DNA of 11,019 nucleotides from a bacterium (GTDB taxonomy: Bacteria > CBDUZB01 > JAGLHV01). Each line of letters opens with the position of its first letter. The stretch's first letter is position 1. Location: positions 1 to 11,019 of the forward strand of contig JAGLYT010000022.1 of assembly GCA_023132075.1 (NCBI GenBank), read 5' to 3'. A model generated the notes under the pieces. It saw only the letters and a program-made list of their open reading frames with translations. It made no database searches and was not told where the DNA came from. Positions 1 through 7,020 of this stretch are shown here, one piece after another. The position numbers were made by a program, and so were the translations under genes.

Positions 1-852
1 TCTATGGAAATAGTAGATTTTATAACTCCCATTTCCAAGCCTTATAAACTGGCAAGCCGTGAGTTTAAAAAAGAAGACACTGTCATTAATGTCAATGGAA
101 TAAAAATCGGGGGAAAACAAATTGTTGTTATGGCGGGGCCGTGTTCTGTAGAAAAAAAAGATTTACTTATTAAAATTGCCCGGGAAATAAAAAAAGCAGG
201 GGCAGGAATTTTAAGAGGCGGTGCATTTAAGCCGCGTACTTCCCCATATAGTTTTCAGGGGTTGGGGGAAAAAGGATTAAAGTATTTGGCTGCCGCAAAA
301 AAAATGACCGGGTTGCCGATAGTGACAGAAGCAATGACTATTGAACAAGTAAAATTAGTAGAAAAGTATAGTGATATTATTCAAATCGGGGCAAGGAATG
401 TACAAAATTTTGATTTGTTAAAAGCAGTAGGAAAGAGTAGGAAACCGGTTTTGTTAAAAAGAGGTATTGCGACGACAGTAAAAGAATTTCTTATGTCTGC
501 CGAATATATTATGTCACAGGGAAATTGTAAAATTATTCTTTGCGAGAGGGGTATTAGGACTTTTGAACAATCTACCCGTTTTACCATGGATTTAAATGCT
601 GTTCCGGTAATAAAACGTTTGAGCCACTTGCCCATAATCATTGATCCCAGTCATGGTACAGGGGTTAGAGATTATGTAGCCCCTTTAAGTAAAGCTGCTA
701 TAGCTGTCGGGGCGGATGGATTAATGATTGAAGTCCATTCTAAACCCGAAGAAGCGTTGTCTGATGGGCCTCAATCGTTATTACCCGAAGATTTTTCTTC
801 TTTAATGGAGGATTTGAAAAAAGTTGCCTATGCTGTAGGAAGAGATATTTAA
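1..852 (+). CDS. aroF: 3-deoxy-7-phosphoheptulonate (DAHP) synthase, type I-beta, probably 5'-partial
   Basis: Condenses phosphoenolpyruvate and erythrose 4-phosphate to DAHP, the first step of the shikimate pathway, in the cytoplasm. Numbering from the ATG at base 4, the TIM-barrel catalytic core is complete. It shows AGPCSVE (metal ligand Cys47), LRGG then KPRTS (76-80), QIGARN (127-132), [18 protein letters not shown] (His217), EVH (Glu243) and LSDG (Asp254). These are the expected metal and PEP-binding residues. The ATG at base 4 is doubtful. The residues just after it (up to [11 protein letters not shown]) resemble the linker between the N-terminal ferredoxin-like regulatory domain and the barrel of Thermotoga-type enzymes. 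The frame is also open to base 1, and only three upstream bases are visible. I infer that about 60-70 residues lie upstream. tyrA follows 13 bases after the stop. Function is confident; the start is not. Confidence 0.93.
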   Translation, partial: SMEIVDFITPISKPYKLASREFKKEDTVINVNGIKIGGKQIVVMAGPCSVEKKDLLIKIAREIKKAGAGILRGGAFKPRTSPYSFQGLGEKGLKYLAAAKKMTGLPIVTEAMTIEQVKLVEKYSDIIQIGARNVQNFDLLKAVGKSRKPVLLKRGIATTVKEFLMSAEYIMSQGNCKIILCERGIRTFEQSTRFTMDLNAVPVIKRLSHLPIIIDPSHGTGVRDYVAPLSKAAIAVGADGLMIEVHSKPEEALSDGPQSLLPEDFSSLMEDLKKVAYAVGRDI

Positions 853-865
853 AAGGTAAAAAAAC

Positions 866-1762
866 ATGAAAACAAAAGTAAAAATAAAAAAGATTAGTAT
901 CATAGGGGTTGGATTAATTGGCGGTTCGTTAGGTTTAGCCCTTAAAAAAATGAATCGTAAATCCGAAATAACCGGAATAGGCAGGCACCTGCACAAATTA
1001 AAAAGGGCTAAAAAAATAGGCGCTATTGATAAATATACTACAGATTTTAAAAAAGGGGTGAAGAATGCTGAGTTGGTTATTTTAGCTGTTCCGGTAAGTT
1101 TAATTCCCCGGTTGGTTAAAAAACTTATTCCTCATTTTAAAGATGGATGTATTGTTTTTGATGTGGGTAGCGTAAAAAAATCCGTTGTAGAGAAAATAGA
1201 GGATATGTTTTCTGCTCTTACTAAAAAATCTTTATTTTTTATTGGTGTTCATCCTATGGCCGGGAGTGAAAAAACAGGAGTGGAAAATGCACGAAGAGAT
1301 TTATTTTACAATGCTGCCTGTATTATTACACCTACCGCCGGTACGGATAAAAATGCTTTGGGAGTAGTAAAGAATATCTGGAATGCTTTGGGTTCCCGCC
1401 TATTTTTAATGTCTCCCCGCGAACATGATTTTATTGTTGGATTTACCAGTCATCTTCCCCATATTATTGCTAATTGCTTAGTTAAAGAAGTAGGTGCACT
1501 GGCAGGAAAAGATAAACGCATAAAGAAAATATTAGCCGGTAGTTTTCGGGATATGACCCGCATAGCGGGGAGTGATGAGAAGATATGGGCGGACATATGT
1601 ATAAATAACCAAATAGCTATAATAGAAAGTTTAAAAAGTTTTCAGGTTTATATTTATGAAATGACAAAAAAAATAGCTGAGGGAAAAAAAGAAGCAGTAT
1701 TAAAAGAATTTGTGGAGGCAAAAAAAATTAAGGCAAAATTAGTTGATAATTCACGCCTTTAA
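866..1762 (+). CDS. tyrA: Prephenate dehydrogenase (TyrA family)
   Basis: Oxidative decarboxylation of prephenate (or arogenate) on the tyrosine branch, in the cytoplasm. The 298-residue protein begins with a Rossmann fold carrying GVGLIGGSLG (14-23). It continues with LAVP (73-76), DVGSVK (99-104), HPMAGSE (129-135), TSHLPH (194-199, with the conserved histidines) and GSFRDMTRIAGSDEKIW in the helical dimerisation domain. There is no chorismate mutase domain at the N-terminus and no ACT domain at the C-terminus, so it is the short monofunctional form. The second strand ends in GIGR (Arg40) instead of the Asp usual in NAD-dependent enzymes. This weakly suggests NADP use. A ribosome binding site, AAAAGG at 851-856, overlaps the aroF stop. 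The gene lies between aroF and aroA, and its stop is 10 bases before the chosen aroA start. Confidence 0.93.
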   Translation: MKTKVKIKKISIIGVGLIGGSLGLALKKMNRKSEITGIGRHLHKLKRAKKIGAIDKYTTDFKKGVKNAELVILAVPVSLIPRLVKKLIPHFKDGCIVFDVGSVKKSVVEKIEDMFSALTKKSLFFIGVHPMAGSEKTGVENARRDLFYNAACIITPTAGTDKNALGVVKNIWNALGSRLFLMSPREHDFIVGFTSHLPHIIANCLVKEVGALAGKDKRIKKILAGSFRDMTRIAGSDEKIWADICINNQIAIIESLKSFQVYIYEMTKKIAEGKKEAVLKEFVEAKKIKAKLVDNSRL

Positions 1763-1772
1763 AGTTAAAAAA

Positions 1773-3056
1773 ATGGCACAGATTGTTATCGAAAATAAAA
1801 AAACCGTAAAGGGAGAAATAAGTGTTTTAGGGGATAAGTCTATTTCTCATCGGGCTGTTATTTTAGGCAGTATTAGTTCAGGGAGAATGTCTATTAAAGG
1901 TTTTCTGAATGCTTTAGACTGCCAGGCTACGGTTAAAATTTTTTCTTCTCTGGGAATAAAAATTGAGAGACAACATTCTGATGAGTTAAATATTTATGGG
2001 AAAGGCCTAAGAAGTTTAAAAAAACCCTTAGAAGTACTAAATGTCGGTAATTCCGGGACTACAATACGAGTGGTAAGCGGGATTTTATCCGGACAGGATT
2101 TTTCTTCATCCGTTACCGGTGATGAGTCTATAAAGAAACGGCCGATGAGGAGAATTATTCAGCCTTTAAGACAAATGGGGGCGGAAATAACCGCATCTGA
2201 GGGTAATTATCCGCCTTTGAATATTGTTGGAAAACCATTGCACTCTATCAATTATAACTTGCCTATAGCCAGTGCCCAGGTAAAATCATGTATTCTTTTA
2301 GCAGGTCTTTTTAGTTCCGGAGAAACCTCAGTTACCGAACCTTTTAAGTCAAGAGATCATACTGAAAGAATGTTACATTTTTTGGAAGCGGATATAAGGG
2401 TTTCGGGCCTTACCGTTGCTATTTCAGGGAAAAAAGAAATAAAAGCAAAGAATATTATTGTTCCCGGGGATGTTTCTTCAGCTTCTTTTTTTATGGTTGC
2501 TGCTGCAATGACGGAAAATTCTCAATTGACAATAAAAAATATAGGTTTAAATTCCACCAGAACAGGAATAATTAGTATTTTGAAGGCAATGGGGGCTAAT
2601 ATTGAGGAACAAAATAAAGAAGAAGTGTGTAATGAACCTGTAGGAGATTTGTTTATAAAAAGCAGTAAATTATGTGGCATCGAGATTGGAAGAGAGTCAA
2701 TTCCCGGGTTAATAGATGAAATTCCTATTTTAGCGGTAGCTGCTACCCAGGCAAAAGGAGTAACGGAAATCAGGGGAGCGGAGGAATTACGGGTAAAAGA
2801 AAGTGACCGGATAAAGGTAATGTCTTCGGAACTTTCTAAAATGGGGGCAAGAATAGAAGAAAAAAAAGACGGAATGTTAATTTATGGCCCGACCAAGTTG
2901 AAAGGATGTCAGCTGGATAGTTTTGGGGACCATAGAGTCGCGATGGCTTTGACTATTGCCGGATTAGTTGCTTCGGGTAAAACGGTAATTAATAATACTG
3001 ATTGTATCAATACTTCTTTTCCCGGGTTTGAAGAGAGACTAAGAAGTGTAATGTGA
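1773..3056 (+). CDS. aroA: 3-phosphoshikimate 1-carboxyvinyltransferase (EPSP synthase)
   Basis: Transfers enolpyruvyl from PEP to shikimate 3-phosphate, the sixth shikimate-pathway step. I chose the ATG at 1773, which gives 427 residues, the usual length. An upstream in-frame TTG at 1743 lies inside tyrA and would add a non-conserved leader. Motifs numbered from 1773 are LGDKSISHRA (19-28, with Lys22, Ser23 and Arg27), NVGNSGTTIR (90-99), SAQVKSCILLAGL (167-179, Gln169), SRDHTERML (193-201), PGDVSSASFF, LIDEIPILA (Asp315, the likely catalytic acid), ELRVKESDR (338-346, Glu343), FGDHRVAMA and TSFPGFE. The substrate-binding and catalytic positions I can identify are all present. The PEP-site loop keeps the common Gly (Gly96 equivalent), so nothing suggests altered inhibitor sensitivity. 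The Shine-Dalgarno is weak, so translation may be coupled to tyrA, whose stop is 10 bases upstream. Confidence 0.95.
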   Translation: MAQIVIENKKTVKGEISVLGDKSISHRAVILGSISSGRMSIKGFLNALDCQATVKIFSSLGIKIERQHSDELNIYGKGLRSLKKPLEVLNVGNSGTTIRVVSGILSGQDFSSSVTGDESIKKRPMRRIIQPLRQMGAEITASEGNYPPLNIVGKPLHSINYNLPIASAQVKSCILLAGLFSSGETSVTEPFKSRDHTERMLHFLEADIRVSGLTVAISGKKEIKAKNIIVPGDVSSASFFMVAAAMTENSQLTIKNIGLNSTRTGIISILKAMGANIEEQNKEEVCNEPVGDLFIKSSKLCGIEIGRESIPGLIDEIPILAVAATQAKGVTEIRGAEELRVKESDRIKVMSSELSKMGARIEEKKDGMLIYGPTKLKGCQLDSFGDHRVAMALTIAGLVASGKTVINNTDCINTSFPGFEERLRSVM

Positions 3057-3064
3057 TTTTAAAA

Positions 3065-3093
3065 TTGAGCCAAAGAAAAAACTTGATTAGACT
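3065..3093 (+). promoter_or_regulatory. Possible sigma-70-type promoter for the outer-membrane protein gene
   Basis: TTGAGC (3065-3070), a 17-base spacer, then TAGACT (3088-3093) gives four of six matches in each box with ideal spacing. It lies in the 112-base gap between aroA and the beta-barrel gene. In a sequence this AT-rich such matches arise often by chance, so this is tentative. TAAAAT at 3101-3106 is a better -10 box, but no -35 sits at a workable distance from it. Confidence 0.25.
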
Positions 3094-3111
3094 TGTTGAA
3101 TAAAATCTAAG

Positions 3112-3121
3112 AAAGGAGGGG
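3112..3121 (+). promoter_or_regulatory. Orphan Shine-Dalgarno-like sequence in the leader
   Basis: AAAGGAGGGG is a near-perfect ribosome binding sequence, stronger than the one used by the gene downstream. No ATG, GTG or TTG lies within normal spacing after it; the next bases include an in-phase-independent TAG and only A/T-rich sequence. The real start at 3169 is served by the weaker GGGAGAG at 3158-3164. It could be a ribosome standby site, a relic of a lost small ORF, or chance. Confidence 0.35.
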
Positions 3122-3168
3122 AATTTAGTTAAAAAGAATATTAAATTAAAATAAATAGGGAGAGAAAA

Positions 3169-3765
3169 ATGAAAAAAAGCCTAACGATTAGTTTAATTGC
3201 AGTATTTGTTTTAAGTCTGAGTTCTTTTGTTTTAGCTGAGGATTTAGCCGGGAAGAGTAGTCTAGGAGTGGATTTGAGTTATTTTTCCTGTGAAGGTTGG
3301 GATAATGATGAATGGGACCAGGCAGGACTTATGGTAGAAGCGAAATATAGATATTTCATTAATGAAAATATTGCCCTGGGTGGAAGTGTTGGTTATTGGT
3401 CTGATACTTATGAAGATAACGGATTTGAAGCCACACTTACAATAATTCCGATTTTAGTTAATGCCGATTATTTTTTTACCCTTGATAATGAAAAGCTAAA
3501 ACCTTATGTCGGATTAGGTTTAGGTCTATTTAATTCTACAGTTAAACTTGACTGGGGCACTGATTCTAACGATGAAAGTATTTCACCTTTTGGGTTTCGT
3601 TTGGGTGGTGGAGTAGAATATCAAGTAAGTCCTAAGATAAGTATTAGTGGTAATTTGAAGTATCAAATTTTGAGTCTTGACTTTGAAGAAAATACTCCTG
3701 ACCCTGACGAAGAAGGGGATGCTAACGGATTAATAGTTGGTGCCGGAGTAAATTTATTATTCTAA
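3169..3765 (+). CDS. Secreted outer-membrane beta-barrel protein (OmpA/OmpW-like size), function unknown
   Basis: The 198-residue protein opens with a clear Sec signal peptide: a positive MKK start, a hydrophobic stretch at about 5-22, and likely cleavage after FVLA (residue 23). The mature part alternates hydrophobic and polar residues in short strands separated by Gly/Asn/Asp-rich turns. Examples are YRYFINENIALGGSVGYW, PYVGLGLGLFNS, FGFRLGGGVEYQVSPKISI, and the last strand ending in a terminal Phe (GAGVNLLF). This is the pattern of small 8-stranded porin-like barrels (OMP_b-brl family) and the C-terminal Phe expected by the BAM machinery. The loops are rich in Asp and Glu. I cannot assign a substrate or partner. 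It is preceded by a 112-base gap with a possible promoter and followed by a strong hairpin, so it may be transcribed separately from its biosynthetic neighbours. The Shine-Dalgarno GGGAGAG is at 3158-3164. Confidence 0.82.
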   Translation: MKKSLTISLIAVFVLSLSSFVLAEDLAGKSSLGVDLSYFSCEGWDNDEWDQAGLMVEAKYRYFINENIALGGSVGYWSDTYEDNGFEATLTIIPILVNADYFFTLDNEKLKPYVGLGLGLFNSTVKLDWGTDSNDESISPFGFRLGGGVEYQVSPKISISGNLKYQILSLDFEENTPDPDEEGDANGLIVGAGVNLLF

Positions 3766-3800
3766 ATATAGTTTAAAAAAACTAATTTTTAATGATATTT

Positions 3801-3840
3801 CCCGTTGCGGGTTTGGAATATATTCCAAACCCGCAATGGG
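3801..3840 (+). terminator. Strong 20-bp hairpin, probable terminator or processing stem
   Basis: A 40-base near-perfect palindrome is centred between 3820 and 3821. The arms start CCCGTTGCGG and end CCGCAATGGG, with one G-U wobble (3804 with 3837), and the AT-rich apex (GGAATATATTCC) forms the loop. It lies 36 bases after the beta-barrel gene stop and 35 bases before cmk. A clean U-tract is lacking; only GAATTTTAT follows. It may be an inefficient terminator that lets some transcription into cmk, or an RNA-stabilising stem. A much weaker stem (TAGTTT/AAACTA at 3769-3784) followed by T5 precedes it. Confidence 0.6.
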
Positions 3841-3875
3841 ATGAATTTTATAAAAGGTAAGTAAATTAAATAAAA

Positions 3876-4538
3876 ATGGATAAAATAATTATTGCTATAG
3901 ATGGGCCTGCCGGAGCAGGTAAGAGTGAAATAGCTAAAAGGGTTGCTCGTGGGTTAAAATACGAGTATATAGATACGGGAGCGATGTATCGGGCAATTGC
4001 CTGGAAGCTATTAAAAAGTAAAATTAATATAGAAGATGATGAAGAATTACAGCAGTTGATAGATAATACTGAAATTAGTTGGCAGTCACAAGAAAATGTT
4101 TTCCGTGTTTTTGTAGATGGGGGAGAAGTAACTGATGAAATCAGAACACAAAGTATTACTAAAAAAACTAATGAAATTTCCATGATTCAAAAAGTAAGAG
4201 AATATTTATTAATACTGCAGAGGAAGGCAGGTGTTGAAAAGGGGATTATTATGGAAGGAAGGGATATAGGGACAGCAGTTTTTCCTCAGGCAGAAAAAAA
4301 GTTTTATCTTGATGCTACTTTAGAAGAACGGGCAAAAAGAAGGTACAGAGATTTAAAAAAACAAGATCAAACAGTAAAAATGGAAAAAATAAAAGAAGCA
4401 ATTAGGTTCAGAGATGAAAAAGATAAAAATAGAAGTTTAAATCCCCTAAAAGCCGCTAGGGATGCTATTCTAATAGATACGACTAATTTATCATTGGAAG
4501 AAGTTGTTCAGTGTATTCTTGATAAACTTAAAAAGTGA
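3876..4538 (+). CDS. cmk: Cytidylate kinase (CMP/dCMP kinase)
   Basis: Phosphorylates CMP and dCMP with ATP, for pyrimidine salvage and recycling, in the cytoplasm. The 220-residue protein has the usual length for the family. Visible motifs are the P-loop GPAGAGKS (10-17), DTGAMYR (33-39, CMP-binding region), MEGRDIGTAVFP (126-137), the LID region with ERAKRRYRDL (151-160), and the family C-terminal signature from RFRDEKDKNRS to PLKAARDAILIDTT (about 177-203). The start is supported by the immediate IIIAIDGPAG strand. The Shine-Dalgarno is poor: AAAAGG at 3852-3857 is 18 bases away. It sits between aroA and plsC-ispH-rpsA, an arrangement conserved across distant bacteria, and ends in TGA. Confidence 0.95.
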   Translation: MDKIIIAIDGPAGAGKSEIAKRVARGLKYEYIDTGAMYRAIAWKLLKSKINIEDDEELQQLIDNTEISWQSQENVFRVFVDGGEVTDEIRTQSITKKTNEISMIQKVREYLLILQRKAGVEKGIIMEGRDIGTAVFPQAEKKFYLDATLEERAKRRYRDLKKQDQTVKMEKIKEAIRFRDEKDKNRSLNPLKAARDAILIDTTNLSLEEVVQCILDKLKK

Positions 4539-4587
4539 TAAAGATTTTAAAAGGATAAATAATCAATTTAATCTTGGAAACAAAGAA

Positions 4588-5166
4588 ATGATTTATTTTA
4601 TAGGATACAATATTTTATGGTTATTGGTCAGAGGTCTTTTGAGTTTAAAAACTTACGGAAGAAAAAACTTTCCTCAAAAAGGAAAGGTAATTATTGCTCC
4701 TAATCATACAAGTTATTTAGATCCTCCCATTGTTGGTGTGGCTGTAAGAAGAAAAATTTATAGTTTAGCTAAAAAGGAACTTTTTCGTGTATCACTTTTT
4801 GGAAAAACCCTAAAAGCGATTAATGTTATTCCCATAAAAAGAGGGGGGGCCAGCGGAAGTTCTTTAAAAAAAGTAATTGATTATTTAAATAGCGGTGAGG
4901 GTGTTGTTGTTTTTCCGGAGGGAACACGCAGTAAGGATGGAAAATTAGGTAAAGCTAAACGTGGGATAGGCTTATTAGTGGTTAAAGCAAAGGCACCTGT
5001 TTTACCGGTATTAGTTGAATATAATAATAGTTGCTTTAATTTTAAATCTGTAAAAGTAAAATTTGGGAAACTATTATATTACAATGATTTTCCTGAAAAT
5101 AAAGAATCTTATGAGGCGATAAGTAATGATATTATAAAACAGATAAGAAAATTAAAAGAGAGTTGA
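4588..5166 (+). CDS. plsC: 1-acyl-sn-glycerol-3-phosphate acyltransferase
   Basis: Acylates lysophosphatidic acid to phosphatidic acid at the inner membrane for phospholipid synthesis. I chose the ATG at 4588, giving 192 residues. A longer reading from a TTG at 4504 would overlap the end of cmk and adds a lysine-rich leader without conserved features. From 4588 the protein starts with a hydrophobic segment (residues 1-19). It then has the catalytic HX4D motif NHTSYLD (39-45, with His40 and Asp45), the motif II-like region around NVIPIKRGG (79-87), the substrate-binding FPEGTRS (109-115) and the APVLPV motif IV (136-141). The length matches the short PlsC of clostridial cmk-plsC-ispH operons. 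It starts 49 bases after cmk; GGAAA at 4575-4579 is the nearest ribosome-binding candidate. The acyl donor (acyl-ACP or acyl-CoA) cannot be told. Confidence 0.9.
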   Translation: MIYFIGYNILWLLVRGLLSLKTYGRKNFPQKGKVIIAPNHTSYLDPPIVGVAVRRKIYSLAKKELFRVSLFGKTLKAINVIPIKRGGASGSSLKKVIDYLNSGEGVVVFPEGTRSKDGKLGKAKRGIGLLVVKAKAPVLPVLVEYNNSCFNFKSVKVKFGKLLYYNDFPENKESYEAISNDIIKQIRKLKES

Positions 5167-5173
5167 TTAGAAA

Positions 5174-6019
5174 GTGAAAAAAATGGAAATTGTAATAGCA
5201 AAGAATGCCGGGTTTTGTTTTGGGGTAAAAAGAGCAATAAATCTGGTAGTAAAAGCAGGGGAGGGTAAAAAATCTCTTTATACCTTAGGGCCGATTATTC
5301 ATAATCCTCAGGTGGTAGACAAGTTAGAAAAACAGGGTGTTGGTATAATTTACGATTTACATAAATTTAAAAAAGGAAGGATCGTTGTTCGTTCTCATGG
5401 TGCGGATTTATCTTTTTTCAAAGAGGCAAGAGAAAAAGGGATAGAAATTGTTGATGCAACCTGTCCGTTTGTAAAAAGTGCTCAAAATTTGATTAAACAG
5501 TTAAGTAAAGACAATTACAAAGTAGTAATTGTCGGAGAAAAAGACCATCCGGAAGTAAAAGGTTTAATCAGTTATGCTAATACTGAAGTAGAAGTTATTC
5601 AAAAAACAAATCAACTAAAGAATGTTTTTTGCTGGAAAAGAATAGGAGTAATTAGCCAGACCACTCAATCGAGAGAAAACTTTAAAATAATTGTCTCCGG
5701 CCTCCTGCAGCATACAAAAGAGATTAAAATATATAACACTATTTGCGAAGCCACACAAGATCGCCAAAATGAAGCAAAAAAAATAGCTCAAAGAGTAAAT
5801 TTAATGTTGATTATAGGAGGGTATAATAGCGCTAATACTAATCGTTTAGCAAGAACGTGCAAGGAAATTCAGAAGAAAACTTATCATATTGAAACAGAAA
5901 AAGATTTAGAAACAAGTTGGTTTAAAAATGTTAAAAAAGTGGGAATAAGTACAGGGACTTCTACTCCTCAGTGGATAATAGAGGAAGTAGTTAAAAAATT
6001 AAGGAGGCTAAAACTATAA
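5174..6019 (+). CDS. ispH: 4-hydroxy-3-methylbut-2-enyl diphosphate reductase
   Basis: Last enzyme of the MEP isoprenoid pathway: it reduces HMBPP to IPP and DMAPP using an iron-sulfur cluster. With the GTG at 5174 as residue 1 the protein has 281 residues. The three cluster cysteines are Cys15 (AGFCFGVKRAI), Cys97 (DATCPFV) and Cys191 (NTICEATQDRQ). Substrate-site residues are also visible: SHGA (His75), His43 in GPIIHNPQVV, His125 and Glu127 in KDHPEVKG, Ser219 and Asn221 in NSANTNR, and Ser263 in GTSTP. The last motif is usually GASTP, so Thr replaces Ala here, which is probably tolerated. An alternative start is the ATG at 5183, three codons later; many homologues begin at the equivalent MEI, and I cannot decide between them. 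It follows plsC by 7 bases, and its TAA shares one base with the rpsA ATG. Confidence 0.95.
   Translation: MKKMEIVIAKNAGFCFGVKRAINLVVKAGEGKKSLYTLGPIIHNPQVVDKLEKQGVGIIYDLHKFKKGRIVVRSHGADLSFFKEAREKGIEIVDATCPFVKSAQNLIKQLSKDNYKVVIVGEKDHPEVKGLISYANTEVEVIQKTNQLKNVFCWKRIGVISQTTQSRENFKIIVSGLLQHTKEIKIYNTICEATQDRQNEAKKIAQRVNLMLIIGGYNSANTNRLARTCKEIQKKTYHIETEKDLETSWFKNVKKVGISTGTSTPQWIIEEVVKKLRRLKL
6001..6007 (+). promoter_or_regulatory. Ribosome binding site of rpsA inside ispH
   Basis: AAGGAGG is a full consensus Shine-Dalgarno 11 bases before the rpsA ATG at 6019. It lies within the last codons of ispH. Combined with the TAATG stop/start overlap, it suggests both independent initiation and translational coupling, in keeping with a highly expressed ribosomal protein. 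Confidence 0.75.
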
Positions 6020-7020
6020 TGGGAGAGGATCTTTTCGAAAACCAGGAAATTTCAATGGAGGAAGTTTTATCCTCTGAGGGAAAAAGTAATTTTCAAGAAG
6101 GAGAGGTTATTTCAGGGGAGATAATAAAAATTGATGCTGAAAATGTTTTTGTTGATGTAGGGTTAAAATCCGAAGGAGTTATTCCGTTAATGGAATTTAA
6201 TCAGTATAACGAAAATAGCGAAATAAAAGTAGGAAAAAAAATTGGGGTGTATTTAAAAAAGATTGAAGGGAAATCCGGTTGTCCGGTGTTATCTTACGAA
6301 AAAGCTTATGGTATAAAAAAATCAGAAGAATTAAGGAGAGCTTATCAGAATGGAGAAGCTGTGGAGGGAAAGGTAATACGCAAAGTAAAGGGTGGATTAT
6401 GTATAAATATAGGCAGGGATGCTTTTTTGCCCCAGTCTCAGATTTCTTTACAATTTTCAAAAGATTTAGACTGTTTTGTCGGACAAAAATTTAAAGTAAA
6501 GATTACAAAATTTTCTTCGGAAGAGAATAATATTGTGGTTTCTTCCCGGCTTGTATTAGAAAAAGAAAGGGAAGAAAGGAAAAGGGACAGAATTACTTCC
6601 TTAAAAGAGGGGGAGGTTTGTTGGGGTATAGTAAAAAGAATTACTGAATTCGGAGCCTTTGTGGATATTGGAGGGATAGATGGATTATTACACAAAAATG
6701 ACATTTCCTGGGGAAGGGTAGAAAAAGTGGGAGAGTTTTTAAAAGAAGGAGAGGAAATAGAAGTTAAGGTTATTTCTTTTAATCCGGATACTCAGAAAAT
6801 ATCTTTAGGATTAAAGCAATTGACGACGCATCCATGGGAGAATATCGAAAATAAATATCCGATAGGGTCGTTAGTGAGTGGACGGGTCAGAAATATTACC
6901 AATTTTGGTTTTTTTATAGAAATAGAAGAAGGGATAGAAGGGTTGGTTCACATCTCTGAGATTTCCTGGACGGAAAAAATGAAGACATCCTTCCAAAGTC
7001 GTTTCCAGAGGGGGCATTAG
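6019..7020 (+). CDS. rpsA: 30S ribosomal protein S1, N-terminal part (domains 1-4a), frame broken near its end
   Basis: S1 binds mRNA on the 30S subunit and helps initiation on structured or weak ribosome binding sites. This segment encodes three full S1 (OB-fold) domains at about residues 27-95, 112-180 and 196-267. It also encodes the first half of a fourth (283-322), ending ISWTEKMK. The first two domains are divergent, as is normal for the ribosome-binding half. Domains 3 and 4 have the RNA-binding pattern (FGAFVDI, GLLHKNDISW; FGFFIEI, GLVHISEISW). After Lys322 the frame runs into 11 unrelated residues and a TAG at 7018-7020. The conserved continuation resumes in another frame, so this is the front part of one gene of about 560 codons. 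It may be a true mutation, but an assembly or sequencing error is more likely because S1 is usually essential in diderms. Confidence 0.9.
   Translation: MGEDLFENQEISMEEVLSSEGKSNFQEGEVISGEIIKIDAENVFVDVGLKSEGVIPLMEFNQYNENSEIKVGKKIGVYLKKIEGKSGCPVLSYEKAYGIKKSEELRRAYQNGEAVEGKVIRKVKGGLCINIGRDAFLPQSQISLQFSKDLDCFVGQKFKVKITKFSSEENNIVVSSRLVLEKEREERKRDRITSLKEGEVCWGIVKRITEFGAFVDIGGIDGLLHKNDISWGRVEKVGEFLKEGEEIEVKVISFNPDTQKISLGLKQLTTHPWENIENKYPIGSLVSGRVRNITNFGFFIEIEEGIEGLVHISEISWTEKMKTSFQSRFQRGH
6985..7001 (+). other. Frame lesion in rpsA: two apparent one-base insertions
   Basis: The fourth S1 domain should read ISWTEKMK-HPSKV-FPEGALVKARVLNID, by analogy with the fifth domain (MSWTKKIKHPKEILHKNDSVEV). 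In the DNA, MK is in frame 0 (ending at 6984). HPSKV is read from 6986 in frame +1, and FPEG is read from 7002 in frame +2. Treating A6985 and G7001 as extra bases restores an exact-length alignment to domain 5. The net change is +2 (equal to -1), so the two lesions do not compensate each other. Confidence 0.75.

Noticed and set aside
381-641. Minus-strand open frame across aroF
   Set aside because: Shadow of a conserved gene; no ribosome binding site and no recognisable protein.
1743-1772. Upstream TTG start for aroA
   Set aside because: It would overlap tyrA and add residues that EPSP synthases lack. The ATG at 1773 gives the normal 427 residues.
3083-3106. Promoter TTGATT with TAAAAT
   Set aside because: The boxes are only 12 bases apart, too short for a sigma-70 promoter.
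3769-3790. Weak stem TAGTTT/AAACTA followed by T5 as a terminator
   Set aside because: Six mostly A-T pairs would be unstable; the 3801-3840 hairpin is far stronger. Mentioned only as a possible accessory.
3866-4183. Minus-strand open frame across the start of cmk
   Set aside because: Shadow of the P-loop region of cmk with no supporting signals.
4504-4587. Upstream TTG start for plsC
   Set aside because: It would overlap the cmk end by 35 bases and add a charged leader with no conserved feature; the ATG at 4588 begins at the hydrophobic N-terminus.
6197-6704. Minus-strand and alternative-frame open frames across rpsA (6197-6460, 6279-6494, 6438-6704)
   Set aside because: They lie over conserved S1 domains, are low-complexity in translation and overlap one another; chance frames in AT-rich DNA.
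6973-7020. Programmed -1 frameshift in rpsA at the A6 run (6974-6979)
   Set aside because: The net shift equals -1, but the run read as GAA AAA ATG is not a proper slippery heptamer. Shifting there would give NEDILPKS and lose the conserved HPSK that sits in the +1 frame. Programmed shifting in rpsA is also not known to me.
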